From NCBI GenBank assembly GCA_023451265.1, contig JAEYAG010000029.1, positions 1 through 8,667 on the forward strand: a stretch of DNA of 8,667 nt, read 5' to 3'. The notes under the pieces are model-generated. The model did no database searches. It was not told the origin of the DNA and was given only the letters and a program-made list of their open reading frames with translations. Each line of letters starts with the position of its first letter. Positions within the stretch are counted from its first letter, which is position 1. This document shows, piece by piece, positions 1 to 5,924 of this stretch. This DNA comes from Actinomycetes bacterium (GTDB lineage Bacteria > Actinomycetota > Actinomycetes > Actinomycetales > Microbacteriaceae). A program made the position numbers and the translations under genes.

Positions 1-1816
1 GGACGGCGCGCAGGGTGTCCAGCTGCGCGGCCCGCGCCCGCAGCACCTCCACCCGAGCCTCCCGGTCCTTGGAGTAGCCGACCGCACCCTGCCGGGCCGC
101 CTCCACAGACTGCGAGAGCGAACGGTAGATCTCGTCGGCGCGGGAGCCGAAGTGATCGCGCGCCGCGCGCTGCACGAGGCGCAGCCGCTCGCGCAGCTGC
201 TTGCCGACCTGGAAGGCCACCTCGTCGATGTAGCGGCGGACGAGCATCTTCGCCTCGGACTGCCGGCGGCCGAGCCGGGCGTTCTTGTCCTCGCGGTAGG
301 CGCGGCGCCCGACGAGCACACCCGCGAGCAGCGACAGCGGGTTGAGCACGGCCATGCCGAGCACGCTCGTGGCCAGCCCCACCATGAGCACGCCGCCGTA
401 CGACCCGCGCACCCCGATGTAGATCTTCTCCGCGGGCGACAGCGATGTCGTGTCCACACCGGCGATCTCATCGACCGGGTCGAGCACGCCCGCCACGTCG
501 CTGACGTCGATGTCCGGGATGTCGTCGCCCGCCAGTAGGAACTGCTCGGCGACCTCCTGGGCGAGCCACTGCTGGCGCTCGTTGGTCCAGACGAAGGTGT
601 CGGTGACCGCCTCGCCGACGCGCTCGTCGAGCCACAGCGCGAACTGGTCCCACACCGGCCCCGGGTCGCCCTCGTCGATCGCGTCTTCCGCCTGCCGCTG
701 CACTCGACGCAGCCGGTCGCGCAGATCGTGCTCGGTGTCGGCGATGAGATCGGCGATGCCGTCGGTGAGCGCGACCTGCCATTTCGAGGACTTGCCGCGG
801 AAGTCCTCCGCCTGCTGCTTGGCCGTCTCCAGCCGGGCGAGCAGCTCCGGGGTCTGTTCGGGGTGCAGCAGAGCCTGCAGCTCCGCCTGCGTCGACATCG
901 CGATCTGCGCGATCGTGAACTCGAGATCGGCGGCGGCGGCGCTGCGGTGCAGCTCGTCGGCGCGGCCCAGCACACTCGTGCGCAGGTACTGCACGAGGGC
1001 GGGGAACCCCGACTCGGTGTTGAGGTCGCGGTCACCACGGTCGGCGGCCGCGAGGCGCAGGTCGCTCGAGATCGCGAAGACCGGCACGCGACTCTCGGCC
1101 TGCACGAGGTGCTCCCGGTTGATCTCCGCGACCCGCTGCCAGTGCGGGTAGACATCGATCTTGGAGACGATCGCCGAGACGCGCGGTGACAGGCGCTCGG
1201 CCTGGCCGAGCAGGCGCAGCTCCGACGCCGTGTACTCCTGCGACGCATCCGAGACCAGCAGCATCGCGTGGGCGCCCATGAGCGCCGACAGCGCCGACAG
1301 CGCGCGGAACGACGGCACGTCGTCGACGCCGGGCGAATCCACGAGGCGGAGCCCGCCCTTGAGGATCTCCCGCGGGAGCAGCACCTCGGCGCCGACGACC
1401 GCCCCGTCGGCATCCCTCGGCCCCGGCGCCGTCAGGTGAGCGGGCAGCTCGTCGAGGGCGATCTCTCGGCGCTCGGTCTGCGCGCCGCTGCGCACCAGCA
1501 GCGTCGCCGACGGCTCGTCGCCGTAGCCGACGACCGTCGGCACCCGTGTGGCGATGTCGTCGTCGACCGGGCACACCGGTGCGCCCACGAGCGCGTTGAT
1601 GAGCTTGCTCTTGCCCTGCTTGTACTCCCCCACCACGAGGACCCGGACGAAGGGATCGGTCAGGCGCGCGCGTGCGTGCTCGATCCGTTCGACCAGGTCC
1701 TCGCGACCGGCGTCGGCCGACAGCCGTTGCAACCGTTCGGATGCCCCCAGCAGCATCCGCACCTCGTCGTCGTGCTGCGCCCCATCGCCGTGCTCGATCA
1801 TCTCCGACCGCCCCAT
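1..1816 (-). CDS. Dynamin-family large GTPase (IniA/IniC-like), C-terminus beyond window
   Basis: Seen: 605 codons are readable from ATG at 1816 to the window edge with no stop, so the C-terminus is missing. The GTPase domain lies at about residues 55-290. It has the P-loop GEYKQGKSK (63-71), a G2-like Thr at TRVPT (90-94), G3 DSPG (160-163) and G4 SKID (218-221). A long, charged helical region follows (about 290-470), then a hydrophobic hairpin at about 473-503, then more charged helix. Family knowledge: bacterial dynamin-like proteins use this hairpin as a membrane paddle and remodel or protect membranes on GTP hydrolysis; mycobacterial IniA and IniC are the actinobacterial examples. Inference: a cytosolic, membrane-associated GTPase. 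Start choice: Met 6 (1801) is an alternative, and neither start has a strong ribosome binding site. It lies 144 bases downstream of the DNS-repeat gene on the same strand and may be co-transcribed with it. Confidence 0.93.
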   Translation of the reverse strand, partial: MGRSEMIEHGDGAQHDDEVRMLLGASERLQRLSADAGREDLVERIEHARARLTDPFVRVLVVGEYKQGKSKLINALVGAPVCPVDDDIATRVPTVVGYGDEPSATLLVRSGAQTERREIALDELPAHLTAPGPRDADGAVVGAEVLLPREILKGGLRLVDSPGVDDVPSFRALSALSALMGAHAMLLVSDASQEYTASELRLLGQAERLSPRVSAIVSKIDVYPHWQRVAEINREHLVQAESRVPVFAISSDLRLAAADRGDRDLNTESGFPALVQYLRTSVLGRADELHRSAAAADLEFTIAQIAMSTQAELQALLHPEQTPELLARLETAKQQAEDFRGKSSKWQVALTDGIADLIADTEHDLRDRLRRVQRQAEDAIDEGDPGPVWDQFALWLDERVGEAVTDTFVWTNERQQWLAQEVAEQFLLAGDDIPDIDVSDVAGVLDPVDEIAGVDTTSLSPAEKIYIGVRGSYGGVLMVGLATSVLGMAVLNPLSLLAGVLVGRRAYREDKNARLGRRQSEAKMLVRRYIDEVAFQVGKQLRERLRLVQRAARDHFGSRADEIYRSLSQSVEAARQGAVGYSKDREARVEVLRARAAQLDTLRAV

Positions 1817-1862
1817 CGCCCGCCCCGTCCCTGCACGGTAACCCCAACCGCCGGGATCATCA

Positions 1863-1891
1863 AGGCTCCAGCCGGTGCTGCCCCGGAGCCT
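1863..1891 (-). repeat. 7-bp inverted repeat in the repeat-protein/dynamin gap
   Basis: The arms AGGCTCC (1863-1869) and GGAGCCT (1885-1891) are perfect complements with a 15-base loop. The element sits between the stronger hairpin at 1907-1944 and the dynamin start at 1816. It could form in the dynamin leader RNA, or be chance in GC-rich DNA. There is no run of T on either side. Confidence 0.35.
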
Positions 1892-1906
1892 GGCGACCAC
1901 ATGGCG

Positions 1907-1944
1907 ATCCGGGCCGCGGGCGGCGATCTGCCCACGGCCCGGAT
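1907..1944 (-). terminator. Strong 14-bp hairpin after the DNS-repeat gene: terminator or attenuator candidate
   Basis: Plus-strand arms 1907-1920 (ATCCGGGCCGCGGG) and 1931-1944 (CCCACGGCCCGGAT) are complementary at 13 of 14 positions around a 10-base loop. In RNA from the minus strand the odd pair is a U-G wobble, so all 14 pairs form; in plus-strand RNA it is a C-A mismatch. The hairpin therefore favours minus-strand transcripts. It begins 16 bases after the stop codon of the repeat gene and ends 90 bases before the dynamin start. No U-tract follows, so it is either an actinobacterial-type hairpin terminator lacking a U-tail, a partial attenuator setting the repeat-protein to dynamin ratio, or an mRNA-stabilising 3' structure. 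Confidence 0.6.
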
Positions 1945-1960
1945 ACAGAGGCGTCGAGCG

Positions 1961-2923
1961 TCAGAAGTCGACGTCGTCGACGTCCACATCCATGTCGACA
2001 TCGGTCGGCGAGTCCTCCAGGACGTTGTTGCCGAGGCCCGACGACCAGATGTTGGTGGACTCGTCGTTCCACTCCTGGGTGTTGTTCACCTCGGGAGAGA
2101 ACTCCTGGTTGAACGCGTCGTTGAGCACGTCCGAGATGTCCACGCTGATGCTGTGGTCATCCTGGTTGGTGAACGAGTCCGTGATGTCGGTGTGCAGCGA
2201 GTTGTCGACCATCGAGTTGTCGGTGTTGTACGACCCGAGCACGGTGCTCGTGTTGATCGTGCTGCCGATGACCGCGTCGCCGTCGATGTCGTAGTGCACG
2301 GAGTTGTCCACCGACGAGTCGAAGGTGATGTCGCCGCCGGCGGCGTTCGAACCGGCGCCGGTCGCCCCCAGCACCGACGAGGCGCTGCCGATCGCGACGT
2401 CACCGTGCGCATCGATGTTGCTGTTGACCGACTGGTCGACCACCGTCGCGTTGGTGGTGATCGTGGCCGCCGCCGACACCGAGCCGAGCCCGCCGGCGCC
2501 GCCCAGGTTGTACTCCCGCAGACCTGCGTTGACGGAGTTGTCGTTCGCGGAGTCGTGGATGGAGTTGTCCTGGTCGTAGTCGAGGTGCTGGTTGTACGAC
2601 CCGAAGTTGCCCGAGTCGTTCACCGAGTTGTCGGAGTTGTTCGCCCAGCCGTTGACCGAGTTGTCGGAGTTGTCGGAGTTGTCCACCGAGTTGTCGTTGA
2701 ACGAGTCGGTGATCGGCAGGTTGACGTTGATCGAGTTGTCGGAGTTATCCGAGTTGTCGGAGTTGTCCGAGTTGTCGGAGTTGTCCGAGTTGTTCGCCCA
2801 CCCGTTGGTGGAGCTGTTGGAGTTGTCCGAGCTGTCGTTGAAGGCGTCGTTGATCCCGACCGTCGCGTCGAGGTTCATCGAGTTGTCTTCGTCGACATCA
2901 CTCAGGAAGTTGCCGTCGGCCAT
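1961..2923 (-). CDS. Highly acidic Asp-Asn-Ser repeat protein, function unknown
   Basis: I do not recognise a named family. Seen: 320 residues with about 53 Asp and 7 Glu, but one Arg (136), no Lys and no Cys. The tripeptide DNS occurs about 18 times, six in a row at 47-64 and three at 81-89. NGWANNSDNS occurs twice (40-49, 91-100). A second repeat type, ID-x(1-3)-GD/A-VIGS...S-x-VLG, occurs at 170-187 and 213-230. A Gly/Ala-rich stretch (134-153) splits the protein, and the C-terminus is an Asp/Val tail (308-320). No signal peptide or membrane segment is visible, so it is probably cytosolic. The start is supported by AGAGGA (2930-2935) 6 bases before ATG, and nearly every codon ends in G or C, as in real genes here. 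Its position just upstream of a dynamin GTPase recalls IniB of iniBAC, but the IniB N-terminal domain is not apparent. It may be disordered or form a repetitive beta structure; function is inference only. Confidence 0.85.
   Translation of the reverse strand: MADGNFLSDVDEDNSMNLDATVGINDAFNDSSDNSNSSTNGWANNSDNSDNSDNSDNSDNSDNSINVNLPITDSFNDNSVDNSDNSDNSVNGWANNSDNSVNDSGNFGSYNQHLDYDQDNSIHDSANDNSVNAGLREYNLGGAGGLGSVSAAATITTNATVVDQSVNSNIDAHGDVAIGSASSVLGATGAGSNAAGGDITFDSSVDNSVHYDIDGDAVIGSTINTSTVLGSYNTDNSMVDNSLHTDITDSFTNQDDHSISVDISDVLNDAFNQEFSPEVNNTQEWNDESTNIWSSGLGNNVLEDSPTDVDMDVDVDDVDF
2658..2696 (-). repeat. Second 9-bp repeat block (DNS codons)
   Basis: Plus-strand GAGTTGTCG-type 9-mers occur at 2658-2666, 2667-2675, 2676-2684 and, after a 3-base insertion, 2688-2696. 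They encode the DNS run at residues 76-89. Unlike the block at 2733-2792, the serine codons here do not alternate regularly, so the two blocks probably expanded separately. Confidence 0.8.
2733..2792 (-). repeat. 18-bp tandem repeat inside the DNS-repeat gene
   Basis: On the plus strand the 9-mers GAGTTGTCG and GAGTTGTCC alternate. This gives three 18-base units (2733-2750, 2751-2768, 2769-2786) plus a 6-base remnant. Units two and three are identical and unit one differs by a single base (GTTATCC). In the coding frame this is DNSDNS with serine codons alternating TCG and TCC. The perfect alternation shows that the duplicated unit is 18 bases rather than 9, and points to recent expansion by slippage or unequal recombination. 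Confidence 0.9.
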
Positions 2924-2929
2924 TGCCGT

Positions 2930-2935
2930 TCCTCT
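2930..2935 (-). promoter_or_regulatory. Ribosome binding site of the DNS-repeat gene
   Basis: The minus-strand sequence AGAGGA ends 6 bases before the ATG at 2921-2923. This is normal Shine-Dalgarno spacing and fixes this start over the much longer upstream extension of the frame, which would run antisense through the methyltransferase gene. Confidence 0.7.
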
Positions 2936-2995
2936 CGTTGGGCGCATCACGCGCTGGATACGACGAGTCTGATCGCGCGGCCTGCGTGCGGCATC

Positions 2996-3008
2996 GGGGA
3001 GACTCCCC
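2996..3008. promoter_or_regulatory. Perfect dyad GGGGAG-A-CTCCCC in the divergent promoter region
   Basis: Two 6-base arms are perfectly complementary around one central base, in the 177-base region between the divergent DNS-repeat and methyltransferase genes. The centre is 79 bases from the repeat-gene ATG and 99 from the methyltransferase GTG. A one-base spacer is too short for an RNA hairpin but suits a dimeric DNA-binding protein. Operator function is inference; no regulator gene is next to it. Confidence 0.35.
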
Positions 3009-3020
3009 CCTATCGGCACC

Positions 3021-3063
3021 GGGGGACCGGGGACGGGCATCCCACCCCGGGAGGGGGACGGGG
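3021..3063 (+). other. Cluster of G-runs in the divergent promoter region
   Basis: The plus strand carries six runs of three to five G within 43 bases: 3021-3025, 3029-3032, 3035-3037, 3049-3051, 3053-3057 and 3060-3063. Most loops are 1-3 bases; one is 11. The stretch could fold as a G-quadruplex in the plus strand, or simply be a GC-rich spacer. It lies upstream of the methyltransferase promoter and in the likely upstream promoter zone of the repeat gene. Confidence 0.35.
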
Positions 3064-3088
3064 TGCGCCGCCGCGCCGACCCACTGCC

Positions 3089-3094
3089 TAGGCT
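3089..3094 (+). promoter_or_regulatory. -10 hexamer TAGGCT placed for leaderless transcription
   Basis: TAGGCT fits the actinobacterial -10 consensus TANNNT, with only 6 bases (GGGCGG) between it and the GTG at 3101. At this spacing transcription would begin at the start codon itself, giving a leaderless mRNA, a common arrangement in Actinobacteria. No Shine-Dalgarno sequence at normal spacing is visible, and no clear -35 element is seen. Confidence 0.5.
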
Positions 3095-3100
3095 GGGCGG

Positions 3101-4288
3101 GTGGAACTGGCCGAACTGACCGCCTTGCTCACCCCCGACGGGCTGCGGCTCGTGGACGAGATCGGCGCGATCGACACGCCCGCCGAGGTGGCGACCACGG
3201 TCTCGCGGCTGCGGGCCGCGGGCCTCTCCCCCGATCTCGTCTCCGCCGCCGTCGGGCAGGCGCGGCTGCGCACGCGGGCGCGGCAGAAGTTCGGTGAGTT
3301 CGCCGATCGGATGCTGTTCACGCGCGCGGGACTGGAACAGGCGACGCGCCTGGCGATCGGCGCGCGGCATGCCGGACGGTTCCGTGACGCCGGCTTCGTC
3401 CGGGTCGCCGACCTCGGCTGCGGGATCGGCGGCGACGCCCTCGCCCTCGCCGGCATCGGCCTTCAGGTGCTCGCCGTCGACGCCGACGAGGTGACCGCCG
3501 CCCTCGCGGCGTACAACCTGGCTCCGTTCGGCGACGCGGCCGTCGTGCGGCACGCCCGCGCGGAGGATGTCGCCCTCGACGGCGTGGACGCCGTGTGGCT
3601 CGACCCCGCGCGCCGCGAGGCGGGGCACGGCACCACCGCCCGCGTCGGCGCCGCGGACTGGTCGCCGCCGCTCGACTGGGTGTTCGACCTCGCCGGGCGG
3701 CTGCCGGCGGGCATCAAGCTCGGGCCGGCGTTCGACCGCACCCGCATCCCGGCGGATGCGGAGGCGCAGTGGATCAGCGTCGACGGGTCGACGATCGAAC
3801 TCGTCGTCTGGACGGGAGCGCTCGCTCGCCCCGGCATCCGGCGCGCCGCGCTCGTGGTGCGTGGCGGCACAGCGGCCGAGCTCACGGCATCCGCCGACGC
3901 CGATGACGTCGCCACGCGCCTCCTCGGCGCGTTCGTGCACGAGCCCGAGGGCGCCGTCATCCGCGCGCGGCTCATCGGCGAGGTCGCCCGCGAGCTCGAC
4001 GCCGGGATGCTCGCGCCGGGCATCGCGTACCTGACGTCGGATGCCGCGCTCACGAGTCCCTTCGTGCAGACCTTCCGGGTGCGCGAGCAGCTGCCGCCCG
4101 ACGTCAAGGCGCTCTCGCGCGCGCTGCGCGAGCGCGGGATCGGGACGCTCGAGATCAAGAAGCGCGGCGTCGATGTCGACCCGGCGGCGCTGCGGACCAA
4201 GCTGAAGCTCCGCGGTACCGCGGCGGCGACGCTGATCCTGACGCGCGTCGGCGGCACGCGCATGGCCCTGCTCGCCGATCGCGTCTGA
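3101..4288 (+). CDS. Class I SAM-dependent methyltransferase with C-terminal THUMP-like domain
   Basis: Seen: 395 residues starting at GTG. An N-terminal helical region holds the segment QKFGEFADRMLFTRAGLEQATR (split here as QKFGEFADRM and LFTRAGLEQATR, 62-83), which I associate with this actinobacterial family. SAM-binding motif I is VADLGCGIGGDAL (102-114), and an acidic residue ends the next strand in VLAVDADE (123-130). A DPAR motif (168-171) sits where DPPR/NPPY-type motifs bind the target base. The C-terminal third includes EIKKRGVDVDP (351-361), matching a THUMP-like domain. Family knowledge: THUMP-type modules bind RNA, so an RNA (probably tRNA or rRNA) methyltransferase is likely, but I know of no assigned target. 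The gene is monocistronic, probably leaderless, diverges from the DNS-repeat gene and converges on the DUF4190-like gene with 7 bases between the stop codons. Confidence 0.92.
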   Translation: MELAELTALLTPDGLRLVDEIGAIDTPAEVATTVSRLRAAGLSPDLVSAAVGQARLRTRARQKFGEFADRMLFTRAGLEQATRLAIGARHAGRFRDAGFVRVADLGCGIGGDALALAGIGLQVLAVDADEVTAALAAYNLAPFGDAAVVRHARAEDVALDGVDAVWLDPARREAGHGTTARVGAADWSPPLDWVFDLAGRLPAGIKLGPAFDRTRIPADAEAQWISVDGSTIELVVWTGALARPGIRRAALVVRGGTAAELTASADADDVATRLLGAFVHEPEGAVIRARLIGEVARELDAGMLAPGIAYLTSDAALTSPFVQTFRVREQLPPDVKALSRALRERGIGTLEIKKRGVDVDPAALRTKLKLRGTAAATLILTRVGGTRMALLADRV

Positions 4289-4295
4289 GGCGGCG

Positions 4296-4847
4296 TCAGC
4301 CGAACAGCGGGCCCTGCGTCGAGGCCCACCACAGCCATCCGCCGCTGTAGACGAGCGAGAGGATGCTGAGGCACAGCGCCCACGCCGCGATCGGCCGGCT
4401 CTCCCACGGGCGCCGCAGCGCCGCGATGGCGAGCCCCACGCCGACCAGGCCGATGAGGAAGCCCCACCCGACGAGGAACGACACGATCAGTCCCAGCACG
4501 GCGAAGGTCAGCGCCCAGCCCGCGCTGTGCGGCAGCGGCGCCGGCGGCGCGGGCGCCCACTGCACGTCGGCCGGTTCCGGGTCGGTGTGCACCGACGCCG
4601 TCACCGGGACCGGCTCGGTGAACTGACGCTGGAATCCGCCCCGATGCTCGCCGGGGAGGGTCGCGGTGCCCGCGAGGGCCACGTCCTCGGACGGCGGCTC
4701 CACCCGGGCGGCGTGGGCGAGGGGGGCGGGCGGCGCGGACTCGCCGGCGGCGGGCGCAGGCGCGGCGGCGGATGTGTTCGCGGTTTCGGTGGCCGCGGCG
4801 GCGGGCGTGTGCGGGGGCTCGGCCCCCGGCATCCGATCGTCGGTCAT
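4296..4847 (-). CDS. Small membrane protein with Pro/Ala-rich N-terminus, DUF4190-like
   Basis: Seen: 183 residues. Residues 1-107 are rich in Pro, Ala and Glu, without a signal peptide and probably disordered. The C-terminal part is hydrophobic: a long segment from about 111 to 144 that could be one or two helices, a short charged turn (RRPWESR, 145-151), then a helix at about 152-175 ending in WLWWAS. This resembles the two-helix DUF4190 type found in Actinobacteria, which has no known function; the assignment is by pattern only. The ATG overlaps the tsaD stop codon as ATGA (4844-4847), so translation is probably coupled to tsaD and this is the last gene of the alr-tsa operon. Its stop lies 7 bases from that of the convergent methyltransferase, leaving no room for a dedicated terminator. 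Confidence 0.85.
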   Translation of the reverse strand: MTDDRMPGAEPPHTPAAAATETANTSAAAPAPAAGESAPPAPLAHAARVEPPSEDVALAGTATLPGEHRGGFQRQFTEPVPVTASVHTDPEPADVQWAPAPPAPLPHSAGWALTFAVLGLIVSFLVGWGFLIGLVGVGLAIAALRRPWESRPIAAWALCLSILSLVYSGGWLWWASTQGPLFG

Positions 4848-5905
4848 TCGGCCACCGCCACCTGGATCTCGGTCACCGGCAGCGTCGAATCGGCGCCGAA
4901 GGCCAGGGTCGACGGGGTGCGGCCGCTCATGATGAGTTCGGCGGCGAGGGCGGCGATCATGGCTCCATTGTCGGTGCAGAGGCTGAGTGGCGGAATCCGC
5001 ACCGCGACGCCGGCCGCGGCGGCGCGCTCGAGGGCGACCTCCCGCAGGCGCCGGTTGGCGATGACGCCGCCGCCGAGCAGCAGGCGGGGCACGCCGTATC
5101 GCGCGCAGGCGTCGAGGGCCTTGGTGACGAGGACGTCGACGACCGCTTCGCGGAAGGATGCCGCCACGTCGGCGACCGGGACGGGCTCCCCCGCGGTCTC
5201 GGCTTGCTCGACCCAGCGGGCGACCGCGGTCTTGAGCCCCGAGAACGAGAAGTCGTACCGGTGCTCGGCCATGTCGGAGGCGCGGGACAGACCGCGCGGA
5301 AAGCGGATCGCGTGCGGGTCGCCGGTCGCGGCGGCGCGGTCGATCTCCGGGCCGCCGGGGTAGGGCAGGCCGAGGATGCGGGCGATCTTGTCGAAGGCCT
5401 CGCCGGCGGCGTCGTCCATCGTCTCGCCGAGCAGTTCGACGTCGGAGACGAGGTCCCGGACGAGCAGCAGCGAGGTGTGACCGCCGCTGACGAGCAGCGC
5501 GACGGTCGGATACTCGACCTCGTCGCCGGTGAGGATGTCGGCGGCGATGTGGCCCACGAGGTGGTTGACGGCGTAGAGCGGCTTGTCGAGGCTGACGGCC
5601 AGAGCCTTGGCCGCACCGATCCCGACCATGAGCGCGCCGGCGAGACCCGGGCCGCTCGTGACGGCGACCGCGTCGATGTCGCCCAGGGCGATGCCGGCTT
5701 CGGCGACGGCGGCCTCGATCGCCGGCTGCAGAGCCTCGAGGTGGGCGCGGGCGGCGACCTCGGGGACGACACCGCCGTAGCGGGCGTGCTCGTCCATCGA
5801 GCTCGCGATCGTGTTGGAGAGCAGGGTGCGGCCGCGGACGATGCCGATGCCGGTCTCGTCGCAGCTGGTCTCGATGCCGAGCACCAGGGGCTCATCGCGG
5901 TTCAT
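4844..5905 (-). CDS. tsaD: tRNA N6-adenosine threonylcarbamoyltransferase TsaD
   Basis: Transfers the threonylcarbamoyl group from threonylcarbamoyl-AMP to N6 of A37 in ANN-decoding tRNAs, acting with TsaB and TsaE. Seen: 353 residues, normal for the family. The N-terminus LGIETSCDETGIGIV (9-23) is the ASKHA phosphate-binding loop. NHLVGH (114-119) supplies metal ligands His115 and His119, SGGHTSL lies at 140-146, and CTDNGAM (310-316) holds the conserved Asp312. FSGLKTA (221-227) and LLLGGGVIANRRLR (275-288) are further family signatures. Start: ATG at 5905 follows GGGGAGGG (5912-5919) with 6 bases spacing; a longer reading to 6019 would overlap rimI and lacks support. It lies 94 bases downstream of rimI and overlaps the next gene by 4 bases. 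Confidence 0.98.
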   Translation of the reverse strand: MNRDEPLVLGIETSCDETGIGIVRGRTLLSNTIASSMDEHARYGGVVPEVAARAHLEALQPAIEAAVAEAGIALGDIDAVAVTSGPGLAGALMVGIGAAKALAVSLDKPLYAVNHLVGHIAADILTGDEVEYPTVALLVSGGHTSLLLVRDLVSDVELLGETMDDAAGEAFDKIARILGLPYPGGPEIDRAAATGDPHAIRFPRGLSRASDMAEHRYDFSFSGLKTAVARWVEQAETAGEPVPVADVAASFREAVVDVLVTKALDACARYGVPRLLLGGGVIANRRLREVALERAAAAGVAVRIPPLSLCTDNGAMIAALAAELIMSGRTPSTLAFGADSTLPVTEIQVAVAE

Positions 5906-5911
5906 GCGGCG

Positions 5912-5919
5912 CCCTCCCC
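5912..5919 (-). promoter_or_regulatory. Ribosome binding site of tsaD
   Basis: Minus-strand GGGGAGGG lies 6 bases before the tsaD ATG at 5903-5905. It decides the start against an in-frame extension up to 6019. The downstream arm of the inverted repeat at 5925-5990 ends 5 bases upstream of this site, so folding could affect its accessibility. Confidence 0.65.
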
Positions 5920-5924
5920 GTCGT

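Noticed and set aside
2658..2792. CRISPR-like regularly spaced repeats
   Set aside because: The repeats are contiguous 9- and 18-base coding units with no unique spacers, in frame within a gene.
1961..2923. DNS-repeat protein as a true IniB homologue
   Set aside because: Only the position and repetitive nature match. The IniB N-terminal domain and the Gly/Ala-rich body are not seen, so the name was not assigned.
2592..2972. Plus-strand frame with Glu-Leu-Ser repeats
   Set aside because: It is the reverse complement of the DNS tandem codons, and it reads antisense over the repeat gene and its ribosome binding site.
1268..3091. Long plus-strand open frame of 607 codons, rich in Val/Arg/Asp repeats
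   Set aside because: It runs antisense across both the dynamin gene and the DNS-repeat gene. Its repeats are the mirror of the DNS codons, and it has no ribosome binding site or domain. High GC makes stop codons rare in shadow frames.
1961..3940. 659-residue version of the DNS-repeat protein
   Set aside because: The extra N-terminal half lies antisense to the methyltransferase and has shadow-frame composition (Arg/Pro/Gly-rich). The ATG at 2923 has a proper ribosome binding site.
3463..4560. Minus-strand frame of 365 codons overlapping the methyltransferase and the DUF4190-like gene
   Set aside because: Ser/Arg/Ala-rich shadow of the plus-strand methyltransferase, without domains or a ribosome binding site.
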